Shown here one piece after another: positions 9,489-18,730 of a DNA stretch of 64,000 nt. The stretch lies in assembly GCA_948467675.1 (NCBI GenBank), contig CAOKFI010000005.1:1-64000 (forward strand), read 5' to 3'. Numbering within the stretch: the first letter of the stretch is position 1; the number at the start of each line of letters is the position of its first letter. A program made the translations under genes and the position numbers. The notes beneath the pieces were generated by a model. That model did no database searches, was not told the DNA's origin, and worked only from the letters and a program-made list of their open reading frames with translations. The stretch comes from an uncultured Porphyromonadaceae bacterium (GTDB lineage Bacteria > Bacteroidota > Bacteroidia > Bacteroidales > Muribaculaceae).

Positions 9489-10034
9489 TTAAGGAATATC
9501 GATCAATTTATGAGTTTGGAGCGACATCCGCCAGTGCGGGTGTCGCTTTATGTATTCCACGACTTCGGATGTATTGGAACACGAACATGGTTGCAGCAAT
9601 AGATTGCGTGTGTTGAATAGTGCTGCGATGGCTTCTACGTCCTGTCCCTGATATACTACTTTAAGCTCGTCGACATCAGTCAGGGCATAAGGTCCCTCTT
9701 TAGGCGAACATGTGATCCAGTCGATACCTTTTGGCACAGGACGTGTGCCGTTTGTTTCGATCTGAACAAAGTGGCCGTTGCGGTGAAGAAGTTCGATGAG
9801 CCTGTCGTCGGCCTGCAGCGTAGGCTCTCCGCCGGTGATGACAACATGGCGTACTCCTGCGTAGCGCCCGACTTCTTCGACAATCTGCAGGTGGGTCATG
9901 TCAGTGCCTGATGCATGGGATGTGTCGCAGAACGGACATGCCAGATTGCATCCGGATAAGCGTATGAATACAGCGGGAGTCCCGGTATGGAAGCCTTCTC
10001 CCTGCAGGCTATAGAATATCTCGTTGACTCTCAT
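9489..10034 (-). CDS. queE: 7-carboxy-7-deazaguanine synthase
   Basis: Radical-SAM enzyme of the queuosine/7-deazaguanine pathway, converting carboxytetrahydropterin to 7-carboxy-7-deazaguanine. The cluster motif is Cys29-x3-Cys33-x2-Cys36 in GCNLACPFC, the atypical spacing-and-sequence context of QueE, preceded by MRVNEIFYSLQGEG. I prefer the ATG at 10034 over an upstream TTG at 10046, because MRVNEIFYSLQGEG is the usual family start. It lies 8 bp after queD, with which it forms a pair. The protein is 181 residues, on the short side. Confidence 0.93.
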   Translation of the reverse strand: MRVNEIFYSLQGEGFHTGTPAVFIRLSGCNLACPFCDTSHASGTDMTHLQIVEEVGRYAGVRHVVITGGEPTLQADDRLIELLHRNGHFVQIETNGTRPVPKGIDWITCSPKEGPYALTDVDELKVVYQGQDVEAIAALFNTRNLLLQPCSCSNTSEVVEYIKRHPHWRMSLQTHKLIDIP

Positions 10035-10042
10035 GGCTATGG

Positions 10043-10375
10043 TCAATCGATTTGGTATGCTGCGGTATTGCCTTCGCTCTCCTGCACTTCAACCCTGTAG
10101 CACACGTCGATCATGTCGCAGATGTGGCGCGCTATGTTCTCGGCGGTGGGGTTGAATGGCAGTACGTCGTTGAAGTTCTTGTGATCCAGCAGTCCATTTA
10201 TCTGTTCTTTGATACGCGTGAAATCTGCTACCATGCCGTTTCGGTCAAGTTCTTTTGCACGGCAGTATATGGTTATGATCCAGTTGTGGCCGTGTATCGA
10301 CGAACATTTGCTTTCATAGTCCAGTTCGAGTCTGTGGCATCCTGCTATTTCGAGTCGTTTGGTGACGTAATACAT
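10043..10375 (-). CDS. queD: 6-carboxy-5,6,7,8-tetrahydropterin synthase
   Basis: Makes carboxytetrahydropterin from dihydroneopterin triphosphate, the step before QueE in 7-deazaguanine synthesis. The zinc ligands are His14 (GCHRLE), His28 and His30 (IHGHNW), and Cys24 is the likely nucleophile. The length of 110 residues is typical. It is located 11 bp downstream of the CCA-adding enzyme gene and directly before queE, so the three are probably one transcript serving tRNA maturation. Confidence 0.93.
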   Translation of the reverse strand: MYYVTKRLEIAGCHRLELDYESKCSSIHGHNWIITIYCRAKELDRNGMVADFTRIKEQINGLLDHKNFNDVLPFNPTAENIARHICDMIDVCYRVEVQESEGNTAAYQID

Positions 10376-10386
10376 ACTTTCTGAAT

Positions 10387-11814
10387 TTATTTTACCGGTT
10401 TAAATCCCATTGCGTCGGCGGTTTTGAGCATATATGCATATGCAGCCTCGCGTTCATTGGGTATTATGCCGTCGAGTATCGCATTTTTTATTTTCTCTTT
10501 GATATCGCCGACCGGACGTGACGGTGGAAGTGCGAATAGTTCCATAATCTCTTCTCCTGAAACGGGAGGCTGAAAGTTGCGTATGCGGTCTTTTTCCTCA
10601 AGTTCGACGAGTTTCCGGCGTACGAGTGTGAAATTTTCGAGAAACCGCTGCACTTTCTCTCGGTTCTTGGAGGTGATGTCGGCTTCGCACAATGTCATCA
10701 GCAGATCTATGTCGTCGCCTGCGTCGAACAGAAGCCGTCGAACAGCAGAATCCGTCACTATTTCTTCGGCGAGTACGATCGGACGCATGTGCAGTTCGAC
10801 CATCTTTCTGACGAATTTCATTTTCTCGTTCATGGGCAGTCTTAGATCCCGGAATATGCGCGGAATCATTTTCGCTCCTATGAAATTATGGTTGTGGAAT
10901 GTCCACCCGGTCTTCTCGTCCCAGCGTTTGGTAGCCGGTTTGGCTATGTCGTGGAGAAGCGCGCTCCACCGTAGCCATACATCATCGCTTTTTTCCGCAA
11001 CATTGTCGAGAACGGCAAGCGTATGGTAGAAATTGTCTTTATGTCCGCGTCCGCGTACTACCTCTACGCCACGCATTGCCTCGAGTTCGGGAAGCACATA
11101 CTTCAGCAGGCCGGTTCCGGCCATCAGTTCCCATCCGATCGACGGGTGTTTAGAGGCCATGATTTTCATCAGTTCGTCGGCTATGCGCTCGCGTGAGATG
11201 ATCTCGAGCCGGGATGCGTTGCGGGCAATCGATGCCAGGGTCTCCGGATATATATCGAACTCGAGCTGGGTGGCGAACCTTACCGCACGCATCATGCGCA
11301 AGGGATCGTCGCTGAAAGTGACATCAGGATCGAGTGGCGTGCGGAGTATGCGTCGTTTCATGTCGCCGAGACCGTCGTACTTGTCTATGATCGTTCCGAA
11401 TCCGTCGGCATTTACTACCATGGCCAGTGCGTTTACCGTAAAGTCACGTCGTGCCAGATCGTCATCGAGTGTACCGTCCTCGACTATCGGTTTTCGACTG
11501 TCGCGCTGGTAGCTTTCGCGACGGGCTCCTACGAATTCCAGCTCGAGACCGTGGTATTTGACCTGAGCGGTGCCGAAATTCCGGAATATGCTCAGGTTGG
11601 CTTTCCTGCCCAGAGCCGAGGCTACATGACGAGCCGTCTCGATGCCGGAACCTACCGTTACGAAATCGATGTCTTTATTGTGACGCCCGAGAAACCGGTC
11701 GCGTACGAATCCTCCTACTGCATAGCATGGCCGTCCGATGTTGTCGGCAACGGTACCTACCATCCGCAATATTTCGGTCGTATCGTTTGATATATTTAGA
11801 GGTGCTGATGGCAT
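10387..11814 (-). CDS. cca: CCA tRNA nucleotidyltransferase with HD domain
   Basis: Adds or repairs the 3' CCA of tRNAs. The class II nucleotidyltransferase head has YAVGGFVRDRFLG and the metal-binding pair Asp48/Asp50 (KDIDFV). RRDFTVNAL and the RNA-binding neck DPLRMMRAVRFA follow. An HD phosphohydrolase domain (His288-Asp289, ALLHDIAKP) occupies the second half. The initiator tRNA in this window lacks an encoded CCA, so the enzyme is needed there for synthesis and not only repair. Start ATG at 11814; the next gene on the strand, the M24 peptidase, lies 10 bp upstream. Confidence 0.93.
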   Translation of the reverse strand: MPSAPLNISNDTTEILRMVGTVADNIGRPCYAVGGFVRDRFLGRHNKDIDFVTVGSGIETARHVASALGRKANLSIFRNFGTAQVKYHGLELEFVGARRESYQRDSRKPIVEDGTLDDDLARRDFTVNALAMVVNADGFGTIIDKYDGLGDMKRRILRTPLDPDVTFSDDPLRMMRAVRFATQLEFDIYPETLASIARNASRLEIISRERIADELMKIMASKHPSIGWELMAGTGLLKYVLPELEAMRGVEVVRGRGHKDNFYHTLAVLDNVAEKSDDVWLRWSALLHDIAKPATKRWDEKTGWTFHNHNFIGAKMIPRIFRDLRLPMNEKMKFVRKMVELHMRPIVLAEEIVTDSAVRRLLFDAGDDIDLLMTLCEADITSKNREKVQRFLENFTLVRRKLVELEEKDRIRNFQPPVSGEEIMELFALPPSRPVGDIKEKIKNAILDGIIPNEREAAYAYMLKTADAMGFKPVK

Positions 11815-11824
11815 TTCCTTCTGT

Positions 11825-13012
11825 TTATTCGAGACTGATTATTTCTTCAGGAGATGATGTCAGACAGCGTAGTCCTGAGTCTGTGACGACGTATGTGTTT
11901 TCGATGCCGACGGCTCCTGTTTTGGGAATCACGAATTTGGGTTCGAGTGCGATCACATTGTCGAGGTGCAGTATATCGCGGCTTCGCGGCGCAATGACCG
12001 GACCCTCGTTTATCTCGATGCCTACGCCGTGACCGATGAATCCTGCATGCTGGCGGTGTCCCATGAAGTACTCTTCCAGTCCGTCTGCTTTTGCTATTGA
12101 GACGGCCATCTCATACATGTCTCTTGCCGGTGTGCCTGGAACTGCTGCCGCGGCGATTTCACGGGTGATCCGGATAGAGCATTCGTGAGCCTTACGGGCT
12201 AAAGGGGCGATATCGCCAAGGGAGAATACTCGTGTCATATCGGTCATATATCCGTTGAAGTTGCCGTTCATGTCGACCATGACACTGTTTCCCGGACGTA
12301 TCTCGGTGCCATTGGCGCCTACCGGCAGCGATGGGTGCATTCCGGCTCCGCCCATGGCAAAGTCGTATGGTGATGGAGCGTCGGCATTTTCACCGACGAG
12401 TATATTGCCCATATACAGTTCCATGCTGTCGCCGCATATTCTGAATTCGCCGAGGCAGCCCTCGAGGCGCGATGTACGTTCGATCTCCACCTGAAGTTCA
12501 ATATCGGTCATGCCCTCCTGATAGAGATGGGGTATCCGTCGGTAGACACGCTCATGCTTCACACCGCATTCGGTTATGAGGCGGATCTCCATTTCTGTCT
12601 TTATGTCGCGGGCAGCGCGTATGGCTGCCGATCCGTTGGTCAGAACGGATGCGCCGAATGTGTTTCGTAGGCGTTCGGCCGCCGAGTACGAAAGCTGATC
12701 CAGCTCGAGAAACAGTGTGTCGGGCACCTCTATTCCGGCCTTGGCGAGAACTTCGGCAATCTGCTCGGGCTTGCGTATATATATCACATTGTCTCCGGCA
12801 AGTTCTACCGGACGCTTGACGAGATATACTGTTTCTGCTCCGGAACTTATATATACGTATCCGCTGAATACCCGTCCGGTGGTGTAGAACAGGTTGGCAT
12901 TGGATGTTACGAGCAAGCCGTAGCTTCCGGAAGCGGCTTTTGAGAGACCGCTTTTTATTTTGTCGATGCGCAGAGCCTGTTCGGCATCCGGCAATAGTAA
13001 TAGTTTCTGCAT
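11825..13012 (-). CDS. M24 family metallopeptidase (Xaa-Pro aminopeptidase-like)
   Basis: Creatinase/prolidase-type dimetal peptidase. The N-terminal creatinase-like domain covers about 15-145 and the pita-bread catalytic domain about 150-390. All five expected metal ligands are visible: Asp247 (VMVDMNG), Asp258 (MTDMTR), His328 (IGHGVG), Glu357 (ALEPKF) and Glu371 (GIENTY). It likely trims Xaa-Pro dipeptides or proline-containing peptides in the cytoplasm; no signal peptide is seen. At 395 residues it is normal length. Confidence 0.88.
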   Translation of the reverse strand: MQKLLLLPDAEQALRIDKIKSGLSKAASGSYGLLVTSNANLFYTTGRVFSGYVYISSGAETVYLVKRPVELAGDNVIYIRKPEQIAEVLAKAGIEVPDTLFLELDQLSYSAAERLRNTFGASVLTNGSAAIRAARDIKTEMEIRLITECGVKHERVYRRIPHLYQEGMTDIELQVEIERTSRLEGCLGEFRICGDSMELYMGNILVGENADAPSPYDFAMGGAGMHPSLPVGANGTEIRPGNSVMVDMNGNFNGYMTDMTRVFSLGDIAPLARKAHECSIRITREIAAAAVPGTPARDMYEMAVSIAKADGLEEYFMGHRQHAGFIGHGVGIEINEGPVIAPRSRDILHLDNVIALEPKFVIPKTGAVGIENTYVVTDSGLRCLTSSPEEIISLE

Positions 13013-13070
13013 CTTTCTTGATTATTAACAATATTATAATCAACAATCGGCAGCATCACTTTTCTGTCTG

Positions 13071-13538
13071 TTATCGATTATCGTCAGAGATGAACGCGAT
13101 TCCGACTTGTTCGATTGCCGGAAGCGTATCGGCTCTCATTATGTGGCGTATCTTGAGTCCGGAATCCCGGAATATGCGGAATTCACGGCTGACCGTGTCG
13201 GAATACTGGAAACTTGTGCCAAGACCGGATCCATACCAGCGTCCGTATATATCGGACAGTTCGATATTGACAGTATCGCGACGTACCATGCCGTCGGTGC
13301 CAGAATGGCTGATCTCTATCCATAGATTGCGGTACGGATATGCGTTCCCATGTCGTACGGACAGGATCAAGGTACCGGAGCATGTAGAGTCAGCTACTGT
13401 CGGTATGAATGTCAGAGGATGACTGTAGGCCCATCCCGACGATGTAATATCGGCATATTCGCTATAGTCATTGTGCCCGGGCACACAAGCACCCAAGCAC
13501 AATGCAAATAGTATGGACAATACCGTGGATTTACGCAT
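13071..13538 (-). CDS. gldH: Gliding motility lipoprotein GldH
   Basis: A 155-residue lipoprotein with lipobox LGAC (Cys18) and a C-terminal beta-rich domain (LILSVRHGNAYPYRNLWIEI, then the IYGRWYGSGLG segment), the pattern of GldH. GldH is a Bacteroidota envelope protein named from gliding motility but present in non-motile gut species. I start at the ATG at 13538, because translation from the longer frame at 13766 gives a basic, low-complexity extension that overlaps ricT. The start overlaps the ricT stop (ATGCGTAA), implying translational coupling. Confidence 0.87.
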   Translation of the reverse strand: MRKSTVLSILFALCLGACVPGHNDYSEYADITSSGWAYSHPLTFIPTVADSTCSGTLILSVRHGNAYPYRNLWIEISHSGTDGMVRRDTVNIELSDIYGRWYGSGLGTSFQYSDTVSREFRIFRDSGLKIRHIMRADTLPAIEQVGIAFISDDNR

Positions 13539-14793
13539 CGGCTGGTGTTTCCGTTTTTCGATCGCCATTTCCGGAATTGTTGCGGTTGTCGCGGTTGCCG
13601 CGTCGCCGGTTGTTTCCGTTACTTCCGTCGGAACCGTTTTTCGGACGGTGCTGACGGTTGTTGTCACTCCCACGGCTTTTTTGCTCGTCGTTGTTCTTAG
13701 ACCTGCCATTGTCGGCTCCGCCTCCGTTTCCTTTGGACTTGCGTTTTTTCTTTTTCGCTTTGTCAAAACGCGTCAGACTGTTTTCCGACAATACGTCGGC
13801 CGACGGTTTGCGCTCTTTGTCGTGCGCGTCGCTTTCGCGCTGAAGTTGCAAAGGCTTTTCTCCCTGCTTGTTCATAGCTATTATCTCGAACGCGCGCTCG
13901 GCATCGATCGTAACCAGATTAGCGGCGATGTTCTTGTCGGTGGAGTAGGTGATTTCGCGTTTGAATATGTCGGTCTTGAAATGGAAATAGGTAGCGTCGG
14001 CTGTCTCAAGACGAATTTCGCGTTGCGGCAGTTTCTTCACACTTTCCAGATATGTGTCGACTTCGAAGTTCAGACAGCATTTCAGCTTGGCACATTGCCC
14101 GGCGAGCTTCTGAGGATTGAGCGATATGTCCTGATATCGTGCCGCGCTTGTAGCTACGGATACGAAATTGGTCATCCAGCTGGAGCAGCACAACGGTCGT
14201 CCGCACGGGCCTATGCCGCCTATGCGTCCGGCTTCCTGACGGGCTCCGATCTGCTTCATCTCGATGCGTACCTTGAATGTCTCGGCGAGCACCTTGATGA
14301 GCTGACGGAAGTCGACGCGTTCATCGGCTATATAGTAGAATATGGCCTTGTTGCCGTCTCCCTGATACTCCACGTCGCCTATCTTCATATTTAGAAGCAG
14401 GCTTTCCGCGATCTTGCGTGCGCGGATCATTGTGTCGTTCTCGCGGGATTTAGCTTCCTCGTACTTTTCGAGATCGGCCGGTTTGGCTTTGCGGAACACC
14501 CTTTTGATCTCTGCATCGGATTTGATTCCGGCACGTTTCATCTGGAGGGCGACCAGCCGTCCTGTAAGTGTGACTTTGCCTATGTCGTGTCCCGGAGATG
14601 CCTCCACGGCCACCATGTCGCCGGTTTCGAGCGGAAGGTTCAGGCTGTTGCGGTAGAATCCTTTGCGGGTATTCTTGAACTGCACCTCTACTATGTCGAA
14701 GTCGGCATAGCCTCCGGGTACGTCACTCAGGTAATTGAAGCAGTGTAGCTTGCCGCGCGGACACTTTTTGTCGGATTGTGTATCCATCGGCAT
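13531..14793 (-). CDS. ricT: RicT (PSP1/YaaT) family regulator
   Basis: Member of the PSP1 family, whose Bacillus member RicT/YaaT forms with RicA and RicF a complex that works with RNase Y in mRNA processing. Cysteine-rich motifs GPCGRPLCC and QCAKLKCCLNF sit in the middle of the protein and match the Fe-S-binding family pattern. The last 75 residues are a lysine-, asparagine- and glycine-rich disordered tail, which I take as a possible RNA-binding extension. The gene begins 3 bp after the stop of the RNase Y gene, and the end overlaps gldH. Confidence 0.9.
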   Translation of the reverse strand: MPMDTQSDKKCPRGKLHCFNYLSDVPGGYADFDIVEVQFKNTRKGFYRNSLNLPLETGDMVAVEASPGHDIGKVTLTGRLVALQMKRAGIKSDAEIKRVFRKAKPADLEKYEEAKSRENDTMIRARKIAESLLLNMKIGDVEYQGDGNKAIFYYIADERVDFRQLIKVLAETFKVRIEMKQIGARQEAGRIGGIGPCGRPLCCSSWMTNFVSVATSAARYQDISLNPQKLAGQCAKLKCCLNFEVDTYLESVKKLPQREIRLETADATYFHFKTDIFKREITYSTDKNIAANLVTIDAERAFEIIAMNKQGEKPLQLQRESDAHDKERKPSADVLSENSLTRFDKAKKKKRKSKGNGGGADNGRSKNNDEQKSRGSDNNRQHRPKNGSDGSNGNNRRRGNRDNRNNSGNGDRKTETPADA

Positions 14794-14796
14794 GTG

Positions 14797-16338
14797 TTAT
14801 TTTGCGAAGCTGACCGATCGGGTTTCGCGTATTACAGTGATCTTTACCTGTCCGGGATAAGTCATTTCGTCCTGGATCTTCTTGGCTATTTCTGCCGACA
14901 GCTTTTCGGTTTCGGCATCGTCGATCTTGTCGGCGCCGACTATCACGCGCAATTCGCGTCCCGCCTGGATGGCGTATGTCTTCAGTACTCCGGGGTAGGA
15001 TAGGGCAAGTTGCTCGAGGTCGTTGAGACGTTTGATATATGCCTCGACGATTTCGCGGCGTGCGCCTGGACGCGCTCCTGATATGGCGTCGCATACCTGT
15101 ACGATAGGCGCCAGCAGTGAGGTCTGCTCCACCTCATCGTGGTGTGCGCCGATCGCATTGCAAATTTCGGGCTTCTCCTTGTATTTCTCGGCAAGTTTCA
15201 TACCCAGAAGTGCGTGCGGCAGTTCCGGTTCTTCGTCGGGCACTTTGCCTATGTCGTGAAGCAGTCCGGCACGGCGTGCTTTTTTCGGATTGAGTCCGAG
15301 TTCGGAGGCCATGACTGCGCAGAGATTGGCTGTTTCGCGCGAGTGCTGGAGCAGATTCTGTCCGTAGCTCGAACGATATTTCATTTTTCCCACCAGACGT
15401 ATCAGCTCGGGATTCAGTCCGTGTATGCCGAGGTCTATGGCTGTGCGTTTGCCGGTTTCGATGATTTCCTCCTCGACCTGTTTGCGCACTTTGGCTACTA
15501 CCTCCTCGATGCGTGCGGGATGTATACGTCCGTCGGCTACGAGCTGATGCAGCGCCAGACGGGCTATCTCGCGGCGTACAGGATCGAAGCCTGACAATAC
15601 GATTGCTTCAGGAGTATCATCGACGATGATCTCGATGCCTGTTGCGGCCTCGAGAGCGCGTATATTGCGCCCTTCGCGTCCTATGATGCGTCCTTTGATT
15701 TCGTCTGAATCGATATGGAATACTGTCACCGAGTTCTCGATCGCGGTTTCGGTGGCCACACGCTGGATGGATTGCACTACGATGCGTTTGGCTTCCTTGT
15801 TGGCTGTCAGCTTGGCCTCATCCATTATGTCGTTGATATATGATGCCGCAGCAGTCTTGGCTTCGTCTTTCAGCGATTCTATGAGTTTTTCTTTGGCTTC
15901 CTCGGCCGACAATCCGGATATGTGTTCGAGGGTGTCCTGCGCTTTTAGCTGGAGCTTGTCGAGTTCTGCTTTTTTCTCTTCTACGACAGCAAGCTGAGCC
16001 TCCAGATGAGTGCGTGTATTCTCGTTTTCGTTGCGTGCCCGCTGATTTTCGCTTTGCTGCTGGTTGAGTTGCAGTTCGCGCTGCTTCATTTTCGCTTCTA
16101 CCGACTGTACCTTCGACATGCGCTGGTTTGCCTGTTTCTCGGCATCGGCAATGATTTTGAGCTCTTCTTCACGGGCTTCGAGAAGTTTTGTCTTTTTCAT
16201 GGATTCGGCCTCTCGCTCGGCCTCTTCGATAAGAACTTTGGCACGGGTTCTGGCCATCGATTTCTGTATGGCCATTGTCGCCACAATACCTACGGCAAGG
16301 GCTACTATGCCAACAACGATTGGAATTATTATTATCAT
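14797..16338 (-). CDS. rny: Ribonuclease Y
   Basis: Membrane-anchored endoribonuclease that starts bulk mRNA decay. The N-terminal helix ([20 protein letters not shown]) is followed by a long coiled coil to about residue 190, a KH domain ([19 protein letters not shown]) and an HD domain with HSRETANL and [12 protein letters not shown] as catalytic metal residues. The length of 513 is normal. It is the first gene of a likely rny-ricT-gldH transcript, separated from zapA by a 138-bp region holding a candidate small RNA. Confidence 0.95.
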   Translation of the reverse strand: MIIIIPIVVGIVALAVGIVATMAIQKSMARTRAKVLIEEAEREAESMKKTKLLEAREEELKIIADAEKQANQRMSKVQSVEAKMKQRELQLNQQQSENQRARNENENTRTHLEAQLAVVEEKKAELDKLQLKAQDTLEHISGLSAEEAKEKLIESLKDEAKTAAASYINDIMDEAKLTANKEAKRIVVQSIQRVATETAIENSVTVFHIDSDEIKGRIIGREGRNIRALEAATGIEIIVDDTPEAIVLSGFDPVRREIARLALHQLVADGRIHPARIEEVVAKVRKQVEEEIIETGKRTAIDLGIHGLNPELIRLVGKMKYRSSYGQNLLQHSRETANLCAVMASELGLNPKKARRAGLLHDIGKVPDEEPELPHALLGMKLAEKYKEKPEICNAIGAHHDEVEQTSLLAPIVQVCDAISGARPGARREIVEAYIKRLNDLEQLALSYPGVLKTYAIQAGRELRVIVGADKIDDAETEKLSAEIAKKIQDEMTYPGQVKITVIRETRSVSFAK

Positions 16339-16384
16339 AACTATATTACTGTATGTGAGATAAATATTATAATTAAGTCAATAA

Positions 16385-16475
16385 AAAACGCACTGTCGGC
16401 CTATATTCCCGCAAAGGGAATGCAGCAGTCAGCGCGGTGATATATGTATCCGGAAAAGCAGGTGCTTAGTGTCCG
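16385..16475 (-). ncRNA. Candidate structured small RNA (6S-like) with terminator between zapA and rny
   Basis: After the zapA stop the minus strand holds about 90 nt with nested helices. An outer 7-bp stem pairs 16430-16436 with 16389-16395 (one G-U). An inner ATTCCC/GGGAAT hairpin has loop TTTGC, with unpaired flanks between them. An upstream CCGGA/TCCGG stem lies nearer the zapA end. The outer stem is followed by TTTTTT, which works as a terminator. A 6S RNA beside zapA is a recurring arrangement in bacteria, including as I recall in Bacteroidota; that is the only basis for the 6S label. A plain zapA terminator is the main alternative. Confidence 0.45.
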
Positions 16476-16476
16476 G

Positions 16477-16794
16477 TCATTTGGATGCATTATCTTCCGA
16501 TGTGCGTTCAGGCAGTGTCATGCGATGTATCACGCTGTCGAACGAACTTTCGAGTTCTTTCAGCATCTCTTCGCTTTTTTCGATTCTGAGATACCTGGTA
16601 GCGAATTCATACGCTACCATAGCAAACAGTTCCTCTGAACTTTTTTTGCCGAAAAGTTGTCGCAACTCCCACCAGAGGTCATTGACTTTGACTTCGGCCT
16701 GACGGTATATCTCTTCCTCCTCACGGTCAATCCTCAGTCCCAATGGTTCTTTCAGATTGACTAAGCGAATGGTTATTTTCAGTTTATCATTCAT
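16477..16794 (-). CDS. zapA: Cell division protein ZapA
   Basis: Small FtsZ-ring-associated protein of 105 residues. The N-terminal part KITIRLVNLKEPLGLRIDREEEE matches the ZapA strand-helix start, and a helical C-terminal half (SSEELFAMVAYEFATRYLRI) would form the tetramer coiled coil. The start is 4 bp downstream of the coiled-coil gene at 16799, so the two are co-expressed. Confidence 0.86.
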   Translation of the reverse strand: MNDKLKITIRLVNLKEPLGLRIDREEEEIYRQAEVKVNDLWWELRQLFGKKSSEELFAMVAYEFATRYLRIEKSEEMLKELESSFDSVIHRMTLPERTSEDNASK

Positions 16795-16798
16795 TGCA

Positions 16799-17092
16799 TC
16801 ATTCGTTTAATTCGGTGATGCATTTGTCGATCTCCCGCACTAACTCGGATAAGACAGCCCGGCTTCGTTCAATGTCCGCTGTCGTAGGAGCGACAGTGGT
16901 GGCTATTCTCAGGTATTCTGTTTCGAGAGTGAGCCTCTCCACCTCTTTGCGGAGCGTCAGAACCGTAGATTCCAGTTCCTGAATACGCTCGCAGGCAGCA
17001 TGATACTCCTTTGTCAGCAAGGCATGACGATCGAGTATGATTCCCGCTTTGGCCTTGAGGTTTTGAATTGTCTCCTGAAGTGAACCGGCCAT
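16799..17092 (-). CDS. Coiled-coil protein upstream of zapA, ZapB-like in shape
   Basis: Ninety-seven residues, almost wholly helical. Heptad-like hydrophobics run through QELESTVLTLRKEVERLTLE, and there is no signal or membrane segment. I do not recognise a named family. Placement directly before zapA and its size suggest a partner in divisome assembly, similar in shape to ZapB. That role is inferred from neighbourhood only. A -7-like TACTTTTG (minus strand, 17111-17118) lies 18 bp upstream of the ATG. Confidence 0.7.
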   Translation of the reverse strand: MAGSLQETIQNLKAKAGIILDRHALLTKEYHAACERIQELESTVLTLRKEVERLTLETEYLRIATTVAPTTADIERSRAVLSELVREIDKCITELNE

Positions 17093-17110
17093 TCTTATTC
17101 CAAATTTTCA

Positions 17111-17118
17111 CAAAAGTA
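17111..17118 (-). promoter_or_regulatory. -7 element upstream of the coiled-coil/zapA pair
   Basis: TACTTTTG on the minus strand fits TAnnTTTG. No clear -33 TTG is present at 19-21 bp. Confidence 0.4.
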
Positions 17119-17210
17119 ATGATTATTTTTGGGTATATTGGCCTACATGAAACTTTTTTTGCTAAAAATTGCGTGTTGCATGGTTGCATAAGCCCTGAAA
17201 GGCTGCGCCG

Positions 17211-18653
17211 TCAGAGTATAGGGCTGAGGAGCCGGATCACAGACTCTTTCATTTTTTCAAATCTTGGGCGGTTATACCAGTCTGTCTTGCGTATTCGGGT
17301 ACACTGTTTCAGATCCTCGGTAAATATGGCACGCATGCGCTCATTGACATTCTTTGAATATATGAACAGATTGCTTTCGAAATTGTGTTCGAATGAACGG
17401 AAATCGAAATTCGTGGATCCTGCGCTTGAGAATTCATCGTCGACTATCATGGTCTTGCTGTGGAGCATCCCCGGCTCATAGAAATAGAATTTTATGCCGG
17501 CCTGCAGGCATTCGAGTATGTAGCTGTATGATGCGTAACGAAGCAATACGGAGTCGCTGCGCCGGGGTATCATGATGCGTACATCTACGTTGGACAGAGC
17601 TGCTCCCTGCAGAGCCTTGAGCAGATTTTCCGTTGGCAGGAAATAGGGGGTCTGTATATATACGAGTTTTTTTGCATTGTTTATTGCTTTGGAAAAGAGA
17701 TGGGCTATGTTGCTCCATTGGCTCATCGGTCCGCTTGGAACATTCTGTACCAGTGCTGCATCGGGATTCTCGGCAACGGTGTATGCGGCCGATTCCTCGA
17801 GTAGTGGATGTCCCATGAATGTCCAGTCCACGGCAAAGGAGTATTGCAGCGATGCCACTGCCGGACCTGTCAGTCTTATATGGGTGTCGCGCCATACCGC
17901 GAATTTGCCTCCGTCGATATAGCGGTCGGCGATGTTCATGCCTCCGATATAGCCTGTCTTGCCGTCGATGATCACTATTTTGCGGTGGTTACGCCAGTTT
18001 ATGCGTGAACCGAAAGGCGGGAATGCAACTCTGAAAAACGGATAAACCTGTACACCGGCATCGGCCATTTCGCGAAAAAACCGCTTTTTCACGCTTATAG
18101 ACCCCACATGGTCGTAGATGACCCTTACTTTGACGCCGGCACGGGCACGTTCGGTAAGTATCTCCCGGACTTCGCAGCCTATTTTGTCATCCTCGAATAT
18201 ATAGTATTGTAGATGTATGTATTCCTTGGCACCGCGCAGATCGTTCAGCAGTGATTCGAATTTGTCTTTGCCGTTGGTGAATATCTCTACTTCATTGCCG
18301 GGATACAGCATGGCGCCGCATAGCGACCGGGCCAGAAGTATCTGTTGCCGGCTTTCGGCCGACAATGACGAAATGTTGGCGCCGCCGTTTCTTATCGACG
18401 GTTCGCGTTTTTTCAGGCGGCGTTTGTTTCGCCGCGAGATCATGCGCTTGTTCTTGAAACTGCGTCCGAAAAAGATATATATGATCAGTCCGGCGAGAGG
18501 GAAAAGTACCAGAACAGTAACCCATGCGAGCGATTTTACCGGATTGCGGTTCTCTGACAATATGACACCGATCACGCTGATGATGGAAAACGTATATATC
18601 ACCATCAGCGTCCAGTATAGCCATGACATAGAGAAATATCCGGACCAGTCCAT
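17211..18653 (-). CDS. cls: Cardiolipin synthase
   Basis: Phospholipase D-type enzyme that condenses two phosphatidylglycerols into cardiolipin. Two N-terminal membrane helices (LYWTLMVIYTFSIISVIGVI and a second ending in IYIFFGRSF) precede two HKD catalytic domains, HRKIVIIDGKTGYIGG and HSKTMIVDDEFSSAGS. The length of 480 is typical. It stands alone on the minus strand, 77 bp downstream of cysK. Confidence 0.93.
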   Translation of the reverse strand: MDWSGYFSMSWLYWTLMVIYTFSIISVIGVILSENRNPVKSLAWVTVLVLFPLAGLIIYIFFGRSFKNKRMISRRNKRRLKKREPSIRNGGANISSLSAESRQQILLARSLCGAMLYPGNEVEIFTNGKDKFESLLNDLRGAKEYIHLQYYIFEDDKIGCEVREILTERARAGVKVRVIYDHVGSISVKKRFFREMADAGVQVYPFFRVAFPPFGSRINWRNHRKIVIIDGKTGYIGGMNIADRYIDGGKFAVWRDTHIRLTGPAVASLQYSFAVDWTFMGHPLLEESAAYTVAENPDAALVQNVPSGPMSQWSNIAHLFSKAINNAKKLVYIQTPYFLPTENLLKALQGAALSNVDVRIMIPRRSDSVLLRYASYSYILECLQAGIKFYFYEPGMLHSKTMIVDDEFSSAGSTNFDFRSFEHNFESNLFIYSKNVNERMRAIFTEDLKQCTRIRKTDWYNRPRFEKMKESVIRLLSPIL

Positions 18654-18730
18654 GATTCAGCGTAATGTGATTGTCAGTGCGCTAAATTACAAAATTAAAA
18701 CATAACTGTCAAGTGTATGATTCGTATGGC

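Noticed and set aside
13539-13766. Extended GldH frame to 13766
   Set aside because: Low-complexity basic and threonine-rich translation that lies wholly inside ricT in another frame; the lipoprotein signal begins at 13538.
13471-14394. Long plus-strand open frame of 307 codons opposite ricT
   Set aside because: Composition is typical of an antisense shadow, rich in V, F and R, with no domain pattern; the minus-strand gene is well supported.
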